The notes below the pieces were generated by a model. That model had not been told where the DNA came from, did not search any database, and saw nothing but the letters and a program-made list of their open reading frames with translations. From the NCBI RefSeq assembly GCF_003946645.1, contig NZ_RHOU01000012.1:1-64000 (forward strand): a stretch of DNA of 64,000 nt. The letters run 5' to 3'. The DNA is from Lapidilactobacillus wuchangensis (GTDB taxonomy: Bacteria > Bacillota > Bacilli > Lactobacillales > Lactobacillaceae). Positions 19,866-31,700 of the stretch are shown one piece after another; positions within the stretch are counted from its first letter, which is position 1, and every line of letters starts with the position of its first letter. The position numbers were made by a program, and so were the translations under genes.

Positions 19866-19915
19866 CAGATGTGCTAAACTTAACTCAAGTTTAGTTAAAA
19901 GAGGAGCTTAGTAAA

Positions 19916-20428
19916 ATGTTGATTCGCCCAGAACAACCCCAAGATTATCAACAAGTTGAACAGTTAGTCCAGACGGCTTTTGCTAGCGCGGAATATTCTG
20001 ATGGGCAGGAACAAACACTGGTGGCCAATTTGCGTCATAATAGTCAGGCCTTTATTCCTGCGTTATCGCTAGTTGCTGAAATTGATCAACAACTAGTTGG
20101 TTATATTTTATTTACTAAAGCTCAGGTTGGTGCGCAAACTGTTTTGGCCTTGGCGCCACTAGCAGTTCTGCCTGAGTATCAGCAGCAGGGTATTGGTAAG
20201 CAGCTTATTCAGCGCGGGCATCAAATAGCTCGGCAGTTGGGCTATAATTATGTGTTGGTTTTAGGTCATGAACATTATTATCCGAAGTTTGGCTATCAAC
20301 CGGCGGCTAGTTTGGGCGTTACGGTGTCCGCTGATTTTCCACCAGCGAACTTTTTTGCTTGCCGTTTGTTGGCCTTGGCAGTGCCATTGCAAGGGACGGT
20401 TACTTATGCACCAGAATTTGGTTTGTAG
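19916..20428 (+). CDS. GNAT-family N-acetyltransferase
   Basis: A 170-residue protein with the GNAT fold. The acetyl-CoA loop is LPEYQQQGIGKQLIQRG (about residues 88-104), followed by NYVLVLGHEHYYPKFGYQPA, the usual last strands of the COG3153 (YhbS-like) subgroup. Substrate unknown. The ATG follows GAGGAG. It has its own promoter with a bracketing inverted repeat and is followed by truncated repeat copy E, so it is probably transcribed alone. Confidence 0.85.
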   Translation: MLIRPEQPQDYQQVEQLVQTAFASAEYSDGQEQTLVANLRHNSQAFIPALSLVAEIDQQLVGYILFTKAQVGAQTVLALAPLAVLPEYQQQGIGKQLIQRGHQIARQLGYNYVLVLGHEHYYPKFGYQPAASLGVTVSADFPPANFFACRLLALAVPLQGTVTYAPEFGL

Positions 20429-20542
20429 GCCACTAATGACGCTGCTCATCCTGTCCTGAAGACTTCTGCATTGCTGCTAGTGGTCAAGCTAATATTGGCG
20501 ACTAAGTAGTTTGATTTGAATCATGATAAATAATCGTACAGC

Positions 20543-20735
20543 AACAAAGCCTGATTAACGGTCTCTATTTTCCAGAGATTGTTAATCAGGCTTTGTTAGT
20601 TACTGCAACTTATTTTTCTAAACAGTGGTGCTCAAATCAACGCCCACCATGTTCCACGCCTACAAAATCGCTGGGCCCCTGCCGCTCTCGACTAGGGAGC
20701 GTTCCAGACCCAAAATGCAGTCAAAACTAGTATCG
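20543..20735. repeat. Truncated structured repeat, copy E
   Basis: It retains a strong central hairpin (AACAAAGCCTGATTAAC 20543-20559 with GTTAATCAGGCTTTGTT 20581-20597), which may terminate transcription from both sides. Only the 3' half of a type II core remains on the plus strand (about 20631-20683: CTCAAATCAACGCCCACC, GTTCCACGCC and GCTGGGCCCCTGCC). The 5' half of that core is missing, and only a trace of a type I 3' end follows (AATGCAGTCAAAAC). Confidence 0.75.
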
Positions 20736-20745
20736 TTTTTGCTGA

Positions 20746-21180
20746 TTATTCGCGAACGATTAGCACCGAGATATCAGCGTGTTTGGCCATATAGGCCGCT
20801 TGGCTACCGTAATGTTTAGCCAATCCTTTTTTAGCTTCGGCACCAACGATTAGTAAATCAGGCTGGTACTTAGGAATCAAAGTTTTAACAATGGTCTCAC
20901 CAGGATCGCCTTCAGCAATTACGGCGCGAACATCAGTAATGCCAGCTTGCTTAGCTAGTTGAACATATTCATTAATATGTTGTTCAAGTTCTTCGCGCTC
21001 GCCATGAACGTAATCTTTGTTAAGCACTTGGTAGACATTCATTTCGCCAGATTCAAGAATTGACGTAATGATCAAAGCCGCCTGGTCGGTTTTAGCACGA
21101 TGTAACGCATATTGAAAGGCAGCTAACGCATCGCGTGAATCATCGACACCAACTAAGATTTTTTTATAATCACTAGCCAT
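20746..21180 (-). CDS. Universal stress protein, UspA family
   Basis: A 144-residue cytosolic protein with the Usp alpha/beta fold. It starts with YKKILVGVDDSRDALAAF and ends with the nucleotide-binding region LIVGAEAKKGLAKHYGSQA. The G-2x-G-9x-G(S/T) loop is present in approximate form. Its ATG overlaps the stop of mntH by one base, so the two are co-transcribed and coupled. Family members bind ATP or cyclic nucleotides. The link with manganese transport is contextual only. Confidence 0.9.
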   Translation of the reverse strand: MASDYKKILVGVDDSRDALAAFQYALHRAKTDQAALIITSILESGEMNVYQVLNKDYVHGEREELEQHINEYVQLAKQAGITDVRAVIAEGDPGETIVKTLIPKYQPDLLIVGAEAKKGLAKHYGSQAAYMAKHADISVLIVRE

Positions 21181-22778
21181 TATTTTGCCTCCTGTGCATG
21201 ATGTTCCTTAGCAAGTTCAGTTTGATGTTCAGCTAAACGTTTATTTCCGTGATAAAGATCAATCAAGCACCAAACTAATAACGCAATAATCAAGACGATT
21301 GAAACGTAAGCGCCCATGTGAGCTTTGAAAACAGCGTCGGCGCTAGGTTTGTCACCTAAGAAGTCAGTGAATGATTTCGGTAAATTCAATAAGTTCAAGA
21401 AAGTTAAACCAATAACTGAAATCCAACCACAAATTTTAACCCAAAGTGAGTTTTTGAAACGATGGCCCATTTCAGCTTTACTATCAGTCAACATTAATAA
21501 TGGCAACATTGAGAATGGTAAGGCGAAAGCTAGGAAGACCTGGGAATTATTCATCAGGTTATTTAAGGCTTCATGCTGATCAACTTGGTTTAATTTACCA
21601 GTCATCATGACACAGATCAAAACAGGAATCACTGAAATCAAACGAGTGACTAAACGCCGGGCCCACAATGGCATTTTCATGTGGACGAAACCTTCCATGA
21701 TAACTTGGCCAGTTAAGGTCCCAGTAATGGTTGAGTTTTGACCAGAAGCCAATAATGCAACGGCGAAAAGAATTGACAAGATACCTGACTTGGCAACGGT
21801 AATTAACACACCGTTACTTAAAGTTGAAGTGTCTGATAAAGCTTCAAACAAACCGAAGAATGAAGGGTCTTTAACGGCGCCTGACTTGAAGACCGCCACA
21901 CCCATGATCAAGAGTAATGAGTTAACGATGAAGGCGAAACCTAACTGAATGTTTGAGTCCCATTGACTGAAACGAACAGCAGTTGCCACGTCTTCTTCGT
22001 CATCATGATCGATTTTACGAGTTTGAGAAATTGCAGAGTGTAAGTAGAGGTTATGAGGCATAACCGTTGCCCCAATAATCCCTAAAGCACCACTTAATGG
22101 TGTCATCCCACCAACTTCAGGGTGAGTAGCAATTGATCCAGCAGAAGGAATCGTGCCTCTGATAATGCCACCCCAATCAGGGTTAGACAAAGCAACTTGA
22201 TAAACGAACACTAATAAAATAACTAGAATCAAACAAACAACGATCGCTTCGATTTTACGGAAGCCGATTTTCGTTAATAATAATAAGACCAAAACATCTA
22301 AAACGGTTAAGAAAACAGCGATAACTAACGGAATGTGGAACAGTAAGTACAAGGCGATGGCAGCCCCGATAACTTCAGCAATATCAGTGGCCATGATTGC
22401 AAATTCGGTCATGATCCAAAGAATAATGCCTAAAGTTTTACTAGTTCTAGCCCGAATTGCTTGAGCCAAATCCATCCGGCTGACAATCCCCAGTTTAGCT
22501 GCCATATTTTGAAGTAACATCGCAATTAAACTCGAGATTAAAATAATCGACATTAACAGATAGCCGAAATTTTGACCACCAGTAATACTTGTTGACCAGT
22601 TACCTGGATCCATATAGCCAACTGCTACTAGTGCGCCCGGTCCGGAATAAGCGAATAATGTTCGCCAGAAGCCCTTGCCCTTAGGTACTTCCACGGTGCC
22701 GTTAATTTCCTCCAATGAGGGCCCATTCGCATACTCAATTAGTTTATGCTTGTGGGCATTATTTGGTGCTTCTTTCAT
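21180..22778 (-). CDS. mntH: NRAMP-type Mn2+/H+ symporter MntH
   Basis: A 532-residue membrane protein of the NRAMP family that imports Mn2+ (and Fe2+) with protons. The metal-binding helices are visible: MDPGNWSTSITGG in helix 1 and MPHNLYLHSA in helix 6. About 11 membrane segments are present. The start at 22778 is preceded by GGGAGGAT; a longer frame to 22823 lacks a ribosome-binding site. A DtxR/MntR-like palindrome lies at 22908-22921, next to the probable promoter. The downstream usp gene overlaps by one base. High manganese import is characteristic of lactobacilli. Confidence 0.95.
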   Translation of the reverse strand: MKEAPNNAHKHKLIEYANGPSLEEINGTVEVPKGKGFWRTLFAYSGPGALVAVGYMDPGNWSTSITGGQNFGYLLMSIILISSLIAMLLQNMAAKLGIVSRMDLAQAIRARTSKTLGIILWIMTEFAIMATDIAEVIGAAIALYLLFHIPLVIAVFLTVLDVLVLLLLTKIGFRKIEAIVVCLILVILLVFVYQVALSNPDWGGIIRGTIPSAGSIATHPEVGGMTPLSGALGIIGATVMPHNLYLHSAISQTRKIDHDDEEDVATAVRFSQWDSNIQLGFAFIVNSLLLIMGVAVFKSGAVKDPSFFGLFEALSDTSTLSNGVLITVAKSGILSILFAVALLASGQNSTITGTLTGQVIMEGFVHMKMPLWARRLVTRLISVIPVLICVMMTGKLNQVDQHEALNNLMNNSQVFLAFALPFSMLPLLMLTDSKAEMGHRFKNSLWVKICGWISVIGLTFLNLLNLPKSFTDFLGDKPSADAVFKAHMGAYVSIVLIIALLVWCLIDLYHGNKRLAEHQTELAKEHHAQEAK

Positions 22779-25700
22779 AAGATCCTCCCTTTCTGTTGCT
22801 CGCGTGACACAATTGCGATGCAACTGCCATGATTGGCGTGGTGGTGCTTAAAATAGTGATATGCCAAAACAAGTATACAACAAATGTAGCCCAGGTGAAT
22901 AAAAAAATTAGGCTAATCTAAAACTTTTATTTCTAAAAACTAAACAAAAACTATCATCAATTTCGATAGGTGCGCGCTTGTTATCGCTTGCAAGTTAAGG
23001 CCATAAAATTAAATAAAAAATATGATGCAGCCTCTGATTGGGCTTACAGGTTAAATTAATTAGTCGTTTCAGTATTTGGCATTGATGACTAGTAGCAATT
23101 TAAGAACTAGCAAAATCGCTAAACAATAAAAAAACCAGTGATCAGGGCTTTAAACTTGCCTGAAAACTGGTTTTGTCGTTGGTCAATTAACCAACTGACC
23201 GGTAATTATTAAGGATAACTTGGCTATTAATTGATTTCGTTCGCGTTAATCACGTTGGAAGGGGCCTTTAGGTTCGATTAATTCCAAATGAGCGCCATCA
23301 GGATCGCGGAAATAAACCACGCCTGTGCCTAAGCCGGACTTTAAGCCGTCTGCTTCAGTGAAGTACATTGGTTCACCTTCAGGTTCAATGCCTAGTTCAT
23401 GCAAACGGGCAACGGCGGCCTTGATGTCATCAACTTCAAAGCACATATGCATCGCGCTGACCTGTTCATTTGAATAGGAAGCCGTGGTTGATTTAGGCTC
23501 GTCATATTCCAAGATATCAATATTAATGTTGTCCAAATGGACATTGGCATATTTAATTAAGGTATCAGTTAAGCCCTGCACAGCCGCCATGCGCTTGCCA
23601 CCAATTTCATCAACATTGGCGGCTTTAACGCCAAAGAGTGCTTCATAGAACGGCAACGCCTTATCTAAATTTTTCACTGTAATTCCCACATGATTAACAA
23701 CTGAAAATCCTTTAGTCATGATTTCGACCTCACTTTATGTTTTAGTTTATTTTTAAAAATGATGATGATTAATTCTGCAATTAAAAATCAAATTGATCGG
23801 GGTTAGGACCCACGCGGAAGTTCTGATTGAGCGCGTCGATTTGGGCCATTTCAGCAGCAGTTAGACTAAAATCAAAGACCGCCGCGTTGCTGGCCATGCG
23901 TTCTGGATGAACGGATTTCACGACGAGCAGAACTTCGCGTTGAATATCCCAGCGGAGAATTACTTGAGCCACTGACTTTTGATGCTTAGCTGCAATTGCT
24001 TGCAAAGTTGGTTCCTTGAGAATTTGGCCTTGCATTAATGGTGACCAAGCCTGAATCTTAATGTCTTTGGTCGCCGCGTATTCACGTAAAGCGGCTTGGT
24101 TCAGACGGGGATGAGATTCAACTTGGTTCAAAACAGGCGTCACCTCAGCAAATTCAGCTAATTCTTCTAAATGATGAATGTCAAAGTTGCTGACGCCAAT
24201 GGCTTTGATTTTACCGGCGTGGTATAAATCTTGCAGTGCTAGATAAGCGTCTTTAAAAGCATGATCGCCAGGCCAATGGATCAAATATAAATCCAAATAA
24301 TCTAAGCCAAGTTTCGTTAAACTGTCATTAAAGGCGGTAATCGTCTGATCATAGGTCAAATGATTGTTCCACAATTTCGACGTGATGAATAAATCCTCGC
24401 GCTTTAAACCAGTTGCAGCCAGTCCTTGACGAATTCCTGCGCCGGTGCCAGTTTCGTTGCCATAAATTTGGGCGGTATCAATTAACCGATACCCTGCTTT
24501 GATACCAGCAGATACTACCGCAGCAGTGTCAGCGTCAGGAATTTGAAAGACGCCTAAACCCAGGCCGGGGATTTTGGTACCGTTATTTAAAGTGATGCGA
24601 TCATTTAATGAAGTAATCAATGTAAGTGCCTCCTTATTGGTCCGTCAGTTGCCATAAATAGTTCACCATGGTTGTTGCTTTCAAAAGCATGTTATCAATA
24701 TAATCGATTTCATTCTCGACGGCTAGTACCCACTTTTTTGTGAGATAGGCACTAAAAAGTAGGAATTGTGAGCTGGCAAGTGACGGGGCTCGAAAAGTTT
24801 TTTGGCGTTAAAAAAAGCGTTGGTCAATTTTGATAAATTGACCAACGCTGCTGCTGAATGATTTCTATTGAGTAGTGACTGCGCTGATTTAGTTTTCGTC
24901 TTCTAAAAGCACAATATCTTGGCCTTCTTGCTCAAGGGTATGAGCATGCATCGTGCCCCAAGCGCAGAGCTCGTGGAGAATTGTGCTTAATGATCGGCCG
25001 TAATCGCTTAGTGAATAAACAACCTTAGGCGGCACTTGATTGTAGACGTGCCGATCAACAATGTTGGCCTGCACCAGTTCCTTCAATTCTTGCGTCAGCA
25101 TTTTTTGACTAATATTAGGGATTAGCCGCTGCAGTTCACTAGGCCGCTTATCGCCATGACGTAAATTACATAAAATAATCGGCTTCCACTTGCCACCAAT
25201 CGTATCCATGGTCACTTCGACCCCAATATTATAAATCTTTTGTGCCATCGCCACTCGCCCCATTCCTGATTTATCCCATACCATCCTTTTAGTAAGACAC
25301 TTACTGAAAGGGTGGTATGGGATAATGATACGCTGTGTGAGAAAGTTTGGCTAGGCATAAATTTAAGTCTCGCATCAGTTGCCTGCGGACCAACTAAATG
25401 ACTGTACTCAAACTATTCGGTTGAATCAAATAATGGCGTGTGAATAAAAAATACTAAGTCAGGATGTAAATAAAAATTCAGCTTGAGCACTTCGAAATTT
25501 GCTTGTTATTTTAATGGATTCAGTTTCCATTTGTTTTATAAATAAATTATGAGAATTATTTTTATAAAATGAAAAAGCGTGTTTACAATCGTCATGTGAA
25601 TGCTATAATATTCTCATAATAAATTTTGTGATGAAATGCTCCAAACTTAAGAGATTTTATAATTATCAACTAAAACCTTAATTGCTAATAATATTCCTGT

Positions 25701-28700
25701 GGCGGTGCCCCAAGTTAAATTTTAACTTGACGAAAATTTATATCAGTGTAGCCGATTAATCATATATTCTTCACGATTAGGGCCGGCAATGCGAAAAACT
25801 AATATTAGCAACAACCTCATTAAAGGCTAATTATTTCACTCCTAAACAGAATTCGAGGTCATCAAAATGGTCAAAATTTTTCAAGACAGTATTTTAAACC
25901 GCTTCGCTAAACATTCTCAGGTTGCGCTGGCGATGGTGTCATTTATTTTAAAGGCTGGGGCATTGATTTTAACTGCCCAATATTTCGGTAATTTATTGGG
26001 CGCTATTTCCAGTCAGAGTTGGTCAAAATTTGCTTATAATGCATTAGGCTTGTTTCTTAGTTATGCGGCGTTAACGGCGGTGAGCATTGTCTGTGCCATG
26101 CTAAAAAATAAAATTATTTTTGACATTAATACTGCTACCAAAATGAAATACATTGATTCAGCGTTGGACTCCAAAACCGCCACCCAAGAAATTGACCAAC
26201 ATGTTTCTTACTTAACAGGCGATATGAAATTGTTTGAGGAGAATGGTATCAGTAATGAATTAACCATTGTTGAAGATTTTTTCCAATTTATCTTAGCCTT
26301 TGCTTATGGCCTGAGCCTTGATTGGCTGACTACCAGCATCTTTCTATTAGGTGCCTTTGCCCCAATTATTGTAGGGAATACCCAAACTAAAAAACTTGGG
26401 GAGGCTTCTGAGAAGTTTTCTGACACAAACAAGAACTATCTATCAATTGTGCGCAACACATTACTTGGCAAGGATACACTGTGGATCTATCAAGCGCTGA
26501 CTGGGTCCAAAAAGCGGGTCAAAGAATCATTAGGCGCCATGGAAACATCCGTTCAAAAAATGAACAATCGAATTCAAATCACCAATGAGCTTTCTATTTT
26601 AGCTTTTATTGTTTTTGGGGTGATTTTGCCTATTTCTGTTGGTGGTTACCGTGTAATCAGCGGGCACTTATCACTCGCTTTATTCTTCGTTATTTTTCAA
26701 TTGAATGGCTCAATTTCTAATCCACTGGTTGAAATGATCTCCTGCTTCAATGGCATCAAGACTGTAGATAAAATTAAACAGAACTTGCTTGGCTTAAAGG
26801 CGCCGGAACAATCAGTTATTGATGACGATCAACCAGTTGATGTCGCCGAATTCTCACTGCGGCGTGTTTCAATTGCGGCTGGCGACAAAATTTTGATGAA
26901 GAATCTTAATTTGGATGTTAATAGTGGCGATAAAGTCCTGATTCAGGCGCCTTCTGGTTATGGTAAAACCACATTGCTGGATGTATTGTGGGGTAAAAAT
27001 AAAATTCACGGTGGCGAATACTTAATCAATCATCAAGACGTTGATGACATGCAGAATCAAATGCTTGGATTTTCGTTGGTGCGGCAGAAACCACTGATTT
27101 TTGACGATACCATTTATTTCAATATTACTTTGGGTCATGAATATACGGATGCAGAATTTGATGAGGCCTTACGTAAGGCCTGCTTAACAGAATTGGTCGC
27201 TGAAAAATCGCGAGATTATGTTGTCGGCGAGAATGGCGAGCATTTGTCAGGCGGACAACTGCAACGGATCGAAATCGCGCGGGCCATTATTAGACAACGT
27301 CCAGTAATTCTTGCTGATGAACCAACCAGTGCGTTGGATGCGGTATTATCACAACAAATCCAAGAAAGCTTGGCGACGTCTTCAAGTATTTTGATCGAAG
27401 TGGCTCATAAGCTATCAGATGATGAAACAAAATTATTTACCAAGGTCGTTAATTTAGAAGAAGACTGAGTAGTAATTTAAAAGTACGACAGCAGCGGAAG
27501 CTAGATTATAGTTGCCTTGATTTTATTGATGAGATAATTGGTGCCCTTGAATGTTGATAACATTATTTTGGAGTTGATGGCATGTTAATTTTTAAATTTG
27601 GGAAAAAGTCGAAACTGATTAATTATTTATTTTGGACCGCTTTAGATAGTCTGCAAAGTGTGTTCATGGCGTTTATTCTCGGGCGGTTTATTGCTGCGGC
27701 GACCAAGGCAAACATGACGCTTTTTTTGCAGAACAGTGTCATTGCAATTGTAGGTTTTTTGATTTTCTGTGGCATTAGTTTGTTACAAGTCAACGCTGAG
27801 ACGCGTTATGTTGCTGCGGCTAACTTGGAAATCAAGCAGATTATGATTAAAGAAATATTATCGACGGCGCCACAGACCAAGGCGATTTCCGACAATATTT
27901 CGTTCATGACCAATGATTTAAAGTTGTTAGAAACCAATGGCATTAAGGCCGAGATGGATATGGTCACGAACCTATTAACCTTTATTTTCGCGTTGGTGGC
28001 TTCCTTGACTTATGATATTTGGACAACATTGGCTTTCTTCGTCGGCTCATTAGTACCGCTGCTAATTTCCAATTTCACCCAAGGTCGAATTAGTCAACGA
28101 GGAAAAGAATGGTCCCAGGCTAACGCCAGTTTTACCAATCGTTTAAAAGATATTTTAACTGGCAAACGGACGATTCGAACTTATCAAGCTGAAGCAACAC
28201 TGGGTAAGAAGTTGGTAGGACTAGGGAGTCATTTAGAAAATAGTTTGCGGCGCATGAATTTAACGATTGGCGTGGCTAATTCGTTAGCTTATACAGTAGC
28301 GATGTTGACGGCAATGACCATTCCTTTTGGTGTCGGTGTTTATCGAATTATTTTAGGTGCGTTGACTTTGGCTAGTTTCATTTCGGTGATGCAATTATCC
28401 AATAGTATTGCTAATCCCTTAATGGCCATTGTTGGTGCCAATAATCAGCGCCAAACAATCACTGAAATTCAACAACGGGTATTAACCGCCAAGCAAAATC
28501 AAGTTGCCCATGCGAAAAATCAGTCAGGTTTAGACCAAGGGCAAACTATCGGCGAGTTCTCCGATTTGCAGTTACATAATTTTGCGGTCACTGTTGATCA
28601 AAGAGAATTATTTAAGCAGTTAAATTTAAAGATCTCGGCTGGTGAGAAGGTCCTGATCACGGCGCCTTCGGGATTTGGCAAGTCGACGTTGTTGGCAGTT

Positions 28701-31700
28701 TTGCAAGACGAATTGGTTCCGAGTGCAGGTAATTATGCGTTTAATGGACAACCAATTACGCAGTTTTCACCGACAACTGTTGAAGAACAATTTGCTTGGA
28801 TCAGTCAACAGCCTTTTGCTTTTGACGACACGATTCAATTTAATCTGACTTTAGGACGGCATTTTAGTCAACAGCAAATTCAACAGGCGTTGCAAAACGC
28901 TGGATTGCCACAATTCAGTACTGATGAAGGGTTAAACTATCAAGTGGGTGAAAATGGACAGAATCTTTCCGGAGGCGAATTGCAACGTTTGGAAATTGCC
29001 CGGGCCCAGCTTTATGATCGACCAATTATCCTCGCTGATGAAGCAACCTCCTCGTTGGACCAGCAAACAGCTGAACAAGTTCATCAATTATTTATTACTA
29101 GTCAGAAAACCTTGATTGAAGTCGCGCATCAGGTTCCTGAGGACCAACTAAAAGACTATGATCAAGTTATTCGTCTTGATCAAGTGACTATGCATGGATA
29201 GGGAATACCGCGTGAAAATGGGCGAAAAATAAAACGCGTGGCTTGGGACATATCACCCAAACTAGGAATTTTTATTTTAGGTGGTTCATTAATCCAAAAA
29301 AGAGTTAGGAGTGAATTCTCCTAGCTCTTTTTTATAACATATAATTTTAACGTCTATTTAGTCTTCAGTCGTGATAATCTTCGCCATAAATATAGCGATG
29401 TAATTTGAAATATTGTTCGCCTAATTTACGCTCGTTTTGATTGTCTTTAGGCTGGTAATATTGACGGCCAGCCAGACCCTGGGGCATGTAATTTTGTTGG
29501 GCAATCTGGTGCGGGCTGGCGAAAGGATTGTCGATCAAGCCACCACCGGTGATTTCTTCAGAGTGCTTGTAATGCATGTCCCGTAATCCTCGCGGCATCG
29601 GGTGCTCGTTGGGATGCTCAGTGTCAGCATCTAACTTGGGCCAAGTTTCATCGAAGGAACCTGACTTAGGCGAGATGCACATCAGCATCGTGGCGAACAT
29701 CAGCGGATATTTGGCTTTGGGCATGCCGACTTTTTCCGCTTGATTGGCGGCGACCACAATCTGAGTCACTTGCTCGGGGTTTGCCAGGCCAATGTAAGTA
29801 TAGGGAATTTCCCGTAAGCGCCGGACCACCGAGGGCAAATCGTTATTCTTCAGTAAAATAGCCAAGTAGTAAAGCGCCGCATCAGTGTCGGAACCGGCCA
29901 TTGAATCGGAGTAGGCCGATAAATAGTCATAATGTTTCGTAGCTTTGCGGTCGTAACTGAAATGTTGCTGCTGGGCGAAATTCTGAACCGCCGCCACCGT
30001 AATTTTATCAGCGTCGATGGCGTGAATGGTTTCCAGAATATTCAAGGCCACCCGCAAGTCGCCATCGGCAGAAATAGCAATCAATTCCAGCGCCTTGGCC
30101 TCGACTTGATCAGCATTTAAATGATAAACATCCGTAACCGCCCGTTGCAAGGTGGTTTGAATATCATTCTCGTCCAGTGCTTGGAATTCAAAAATTTGGC
30201 AGCGTGAGCGAATTGCTGGCACAATCGACATAATTGGGTTTTCGGTGGTGGAACCGATCAGCATTACGTGACCATTTTCTAAATAGGGCAGTAAGAAGTC
30301 CTGCAGTGTCTTGGTCATGCGGTGAATTTCGTCGACCAATAACACGAAAGATTGGTTCGGGTAGAGGGCAATTGCTTGGGTGAGCTGAGCCTTGTTGTCG
30401 GTTGAGGCATTAAAAGCCACGAAAGGATAATGATTTTGCCGAGCAATAATTTGGGCCAAACTGGTTTTACCCGTGCCTGGTGGTCCCCAAAGAATCAACG
30501 GAATATTAACATGGCGATCAATGATTTGACGTAATGGTTGACCAGGCGTCAATAATTCCTGTTGCCCAACCATTTGGGCCAATTCTTGGGGTCGCATTTG
30601 ATCAGCCAACGGTGTTTTAAATGCCAAGATCAGGTTCCTTTCTGAAATTGCCTTGATTTTTTGACCAGCTTATTCATAGTTAAACTACTGGTATTATCAT
30701 AACACGAGCGCTTCAAGTCGAGAAAATTTCGGGTTTGGCAGTCAGGCTGAAAGTTTAAGAGTTAAGAAAATTCGTAGTGCTTGGCAAAGACCGTTTTTAA
30801 TAGGTACTAGCAACCTGTTTAGTAATGATCCAGTGCCCATTTTGTTTGGCGAAATACATTTTCATTTCCAAAGGCCAAGTATTGACACTACCACCCCAAA
30901 TCTTAGCTTGAACTTGATTTTGGCCAATTAAACTAGCCTTGTCGCCATCAATTCTAATCTCCTTAATAGCAACTTCTTGGGATGAGAAATAACGCATCGC
31001 TTCACTTTGAATTTGGTCGAGCCATTCAAGTTTTGGTTGAACGTAATTTGTCATGTGGGTCAACGTCATGCTAGGCGCCAAAATTTCATTTAATTGTTTG
31101 ATATCTCGATTAACCATGGCTATATTTTCTGCTCGGTATAATTGAATAATTGCTTCTTTGTCCGTCATCATTTCACACGCTTTCTTAATTGATAAGCACG
31201 ATGATACCCGTGATTATGGTCGAAAGCTATTTTAATTTTGTGGCTAATTGATAAGTCTCACTTATGCAAAACGCTATTTCAATATTGAAGACACAAAAAA
31301 ACCAGCAACCACGGCGTTTTATCGCTGCGTGATCACTGGTTAATATCGATTAATGGGTGGTCAACTTTAAACGGCTCGATATTGTCATTGGCGGTTACTA
31401 TGGCATATTTGGTCTTGATGGGCTAGCAATGAGAATTATTAAGAATGAATTTATTAGCGGATTTAAAATATGGAAAGCCATTTTAAGCATCCATCAAGAG
31501 ACTGATAGCCATTTTTATTTTTAATATTGTAGCAAAAATACGGAACAAAAGTACGGCTTCTTTTGCTCAATCTAATAGATTGGGAACTCAATGTTGAGTT
31601 TTCCGTTTATTTACATTAATATTCGGAAACTGAACGTATTTTGTTCCACGCTCTTTTTAGAAATAAAATAATTCTTCAAATTTTTTATCAAGGGCTACAC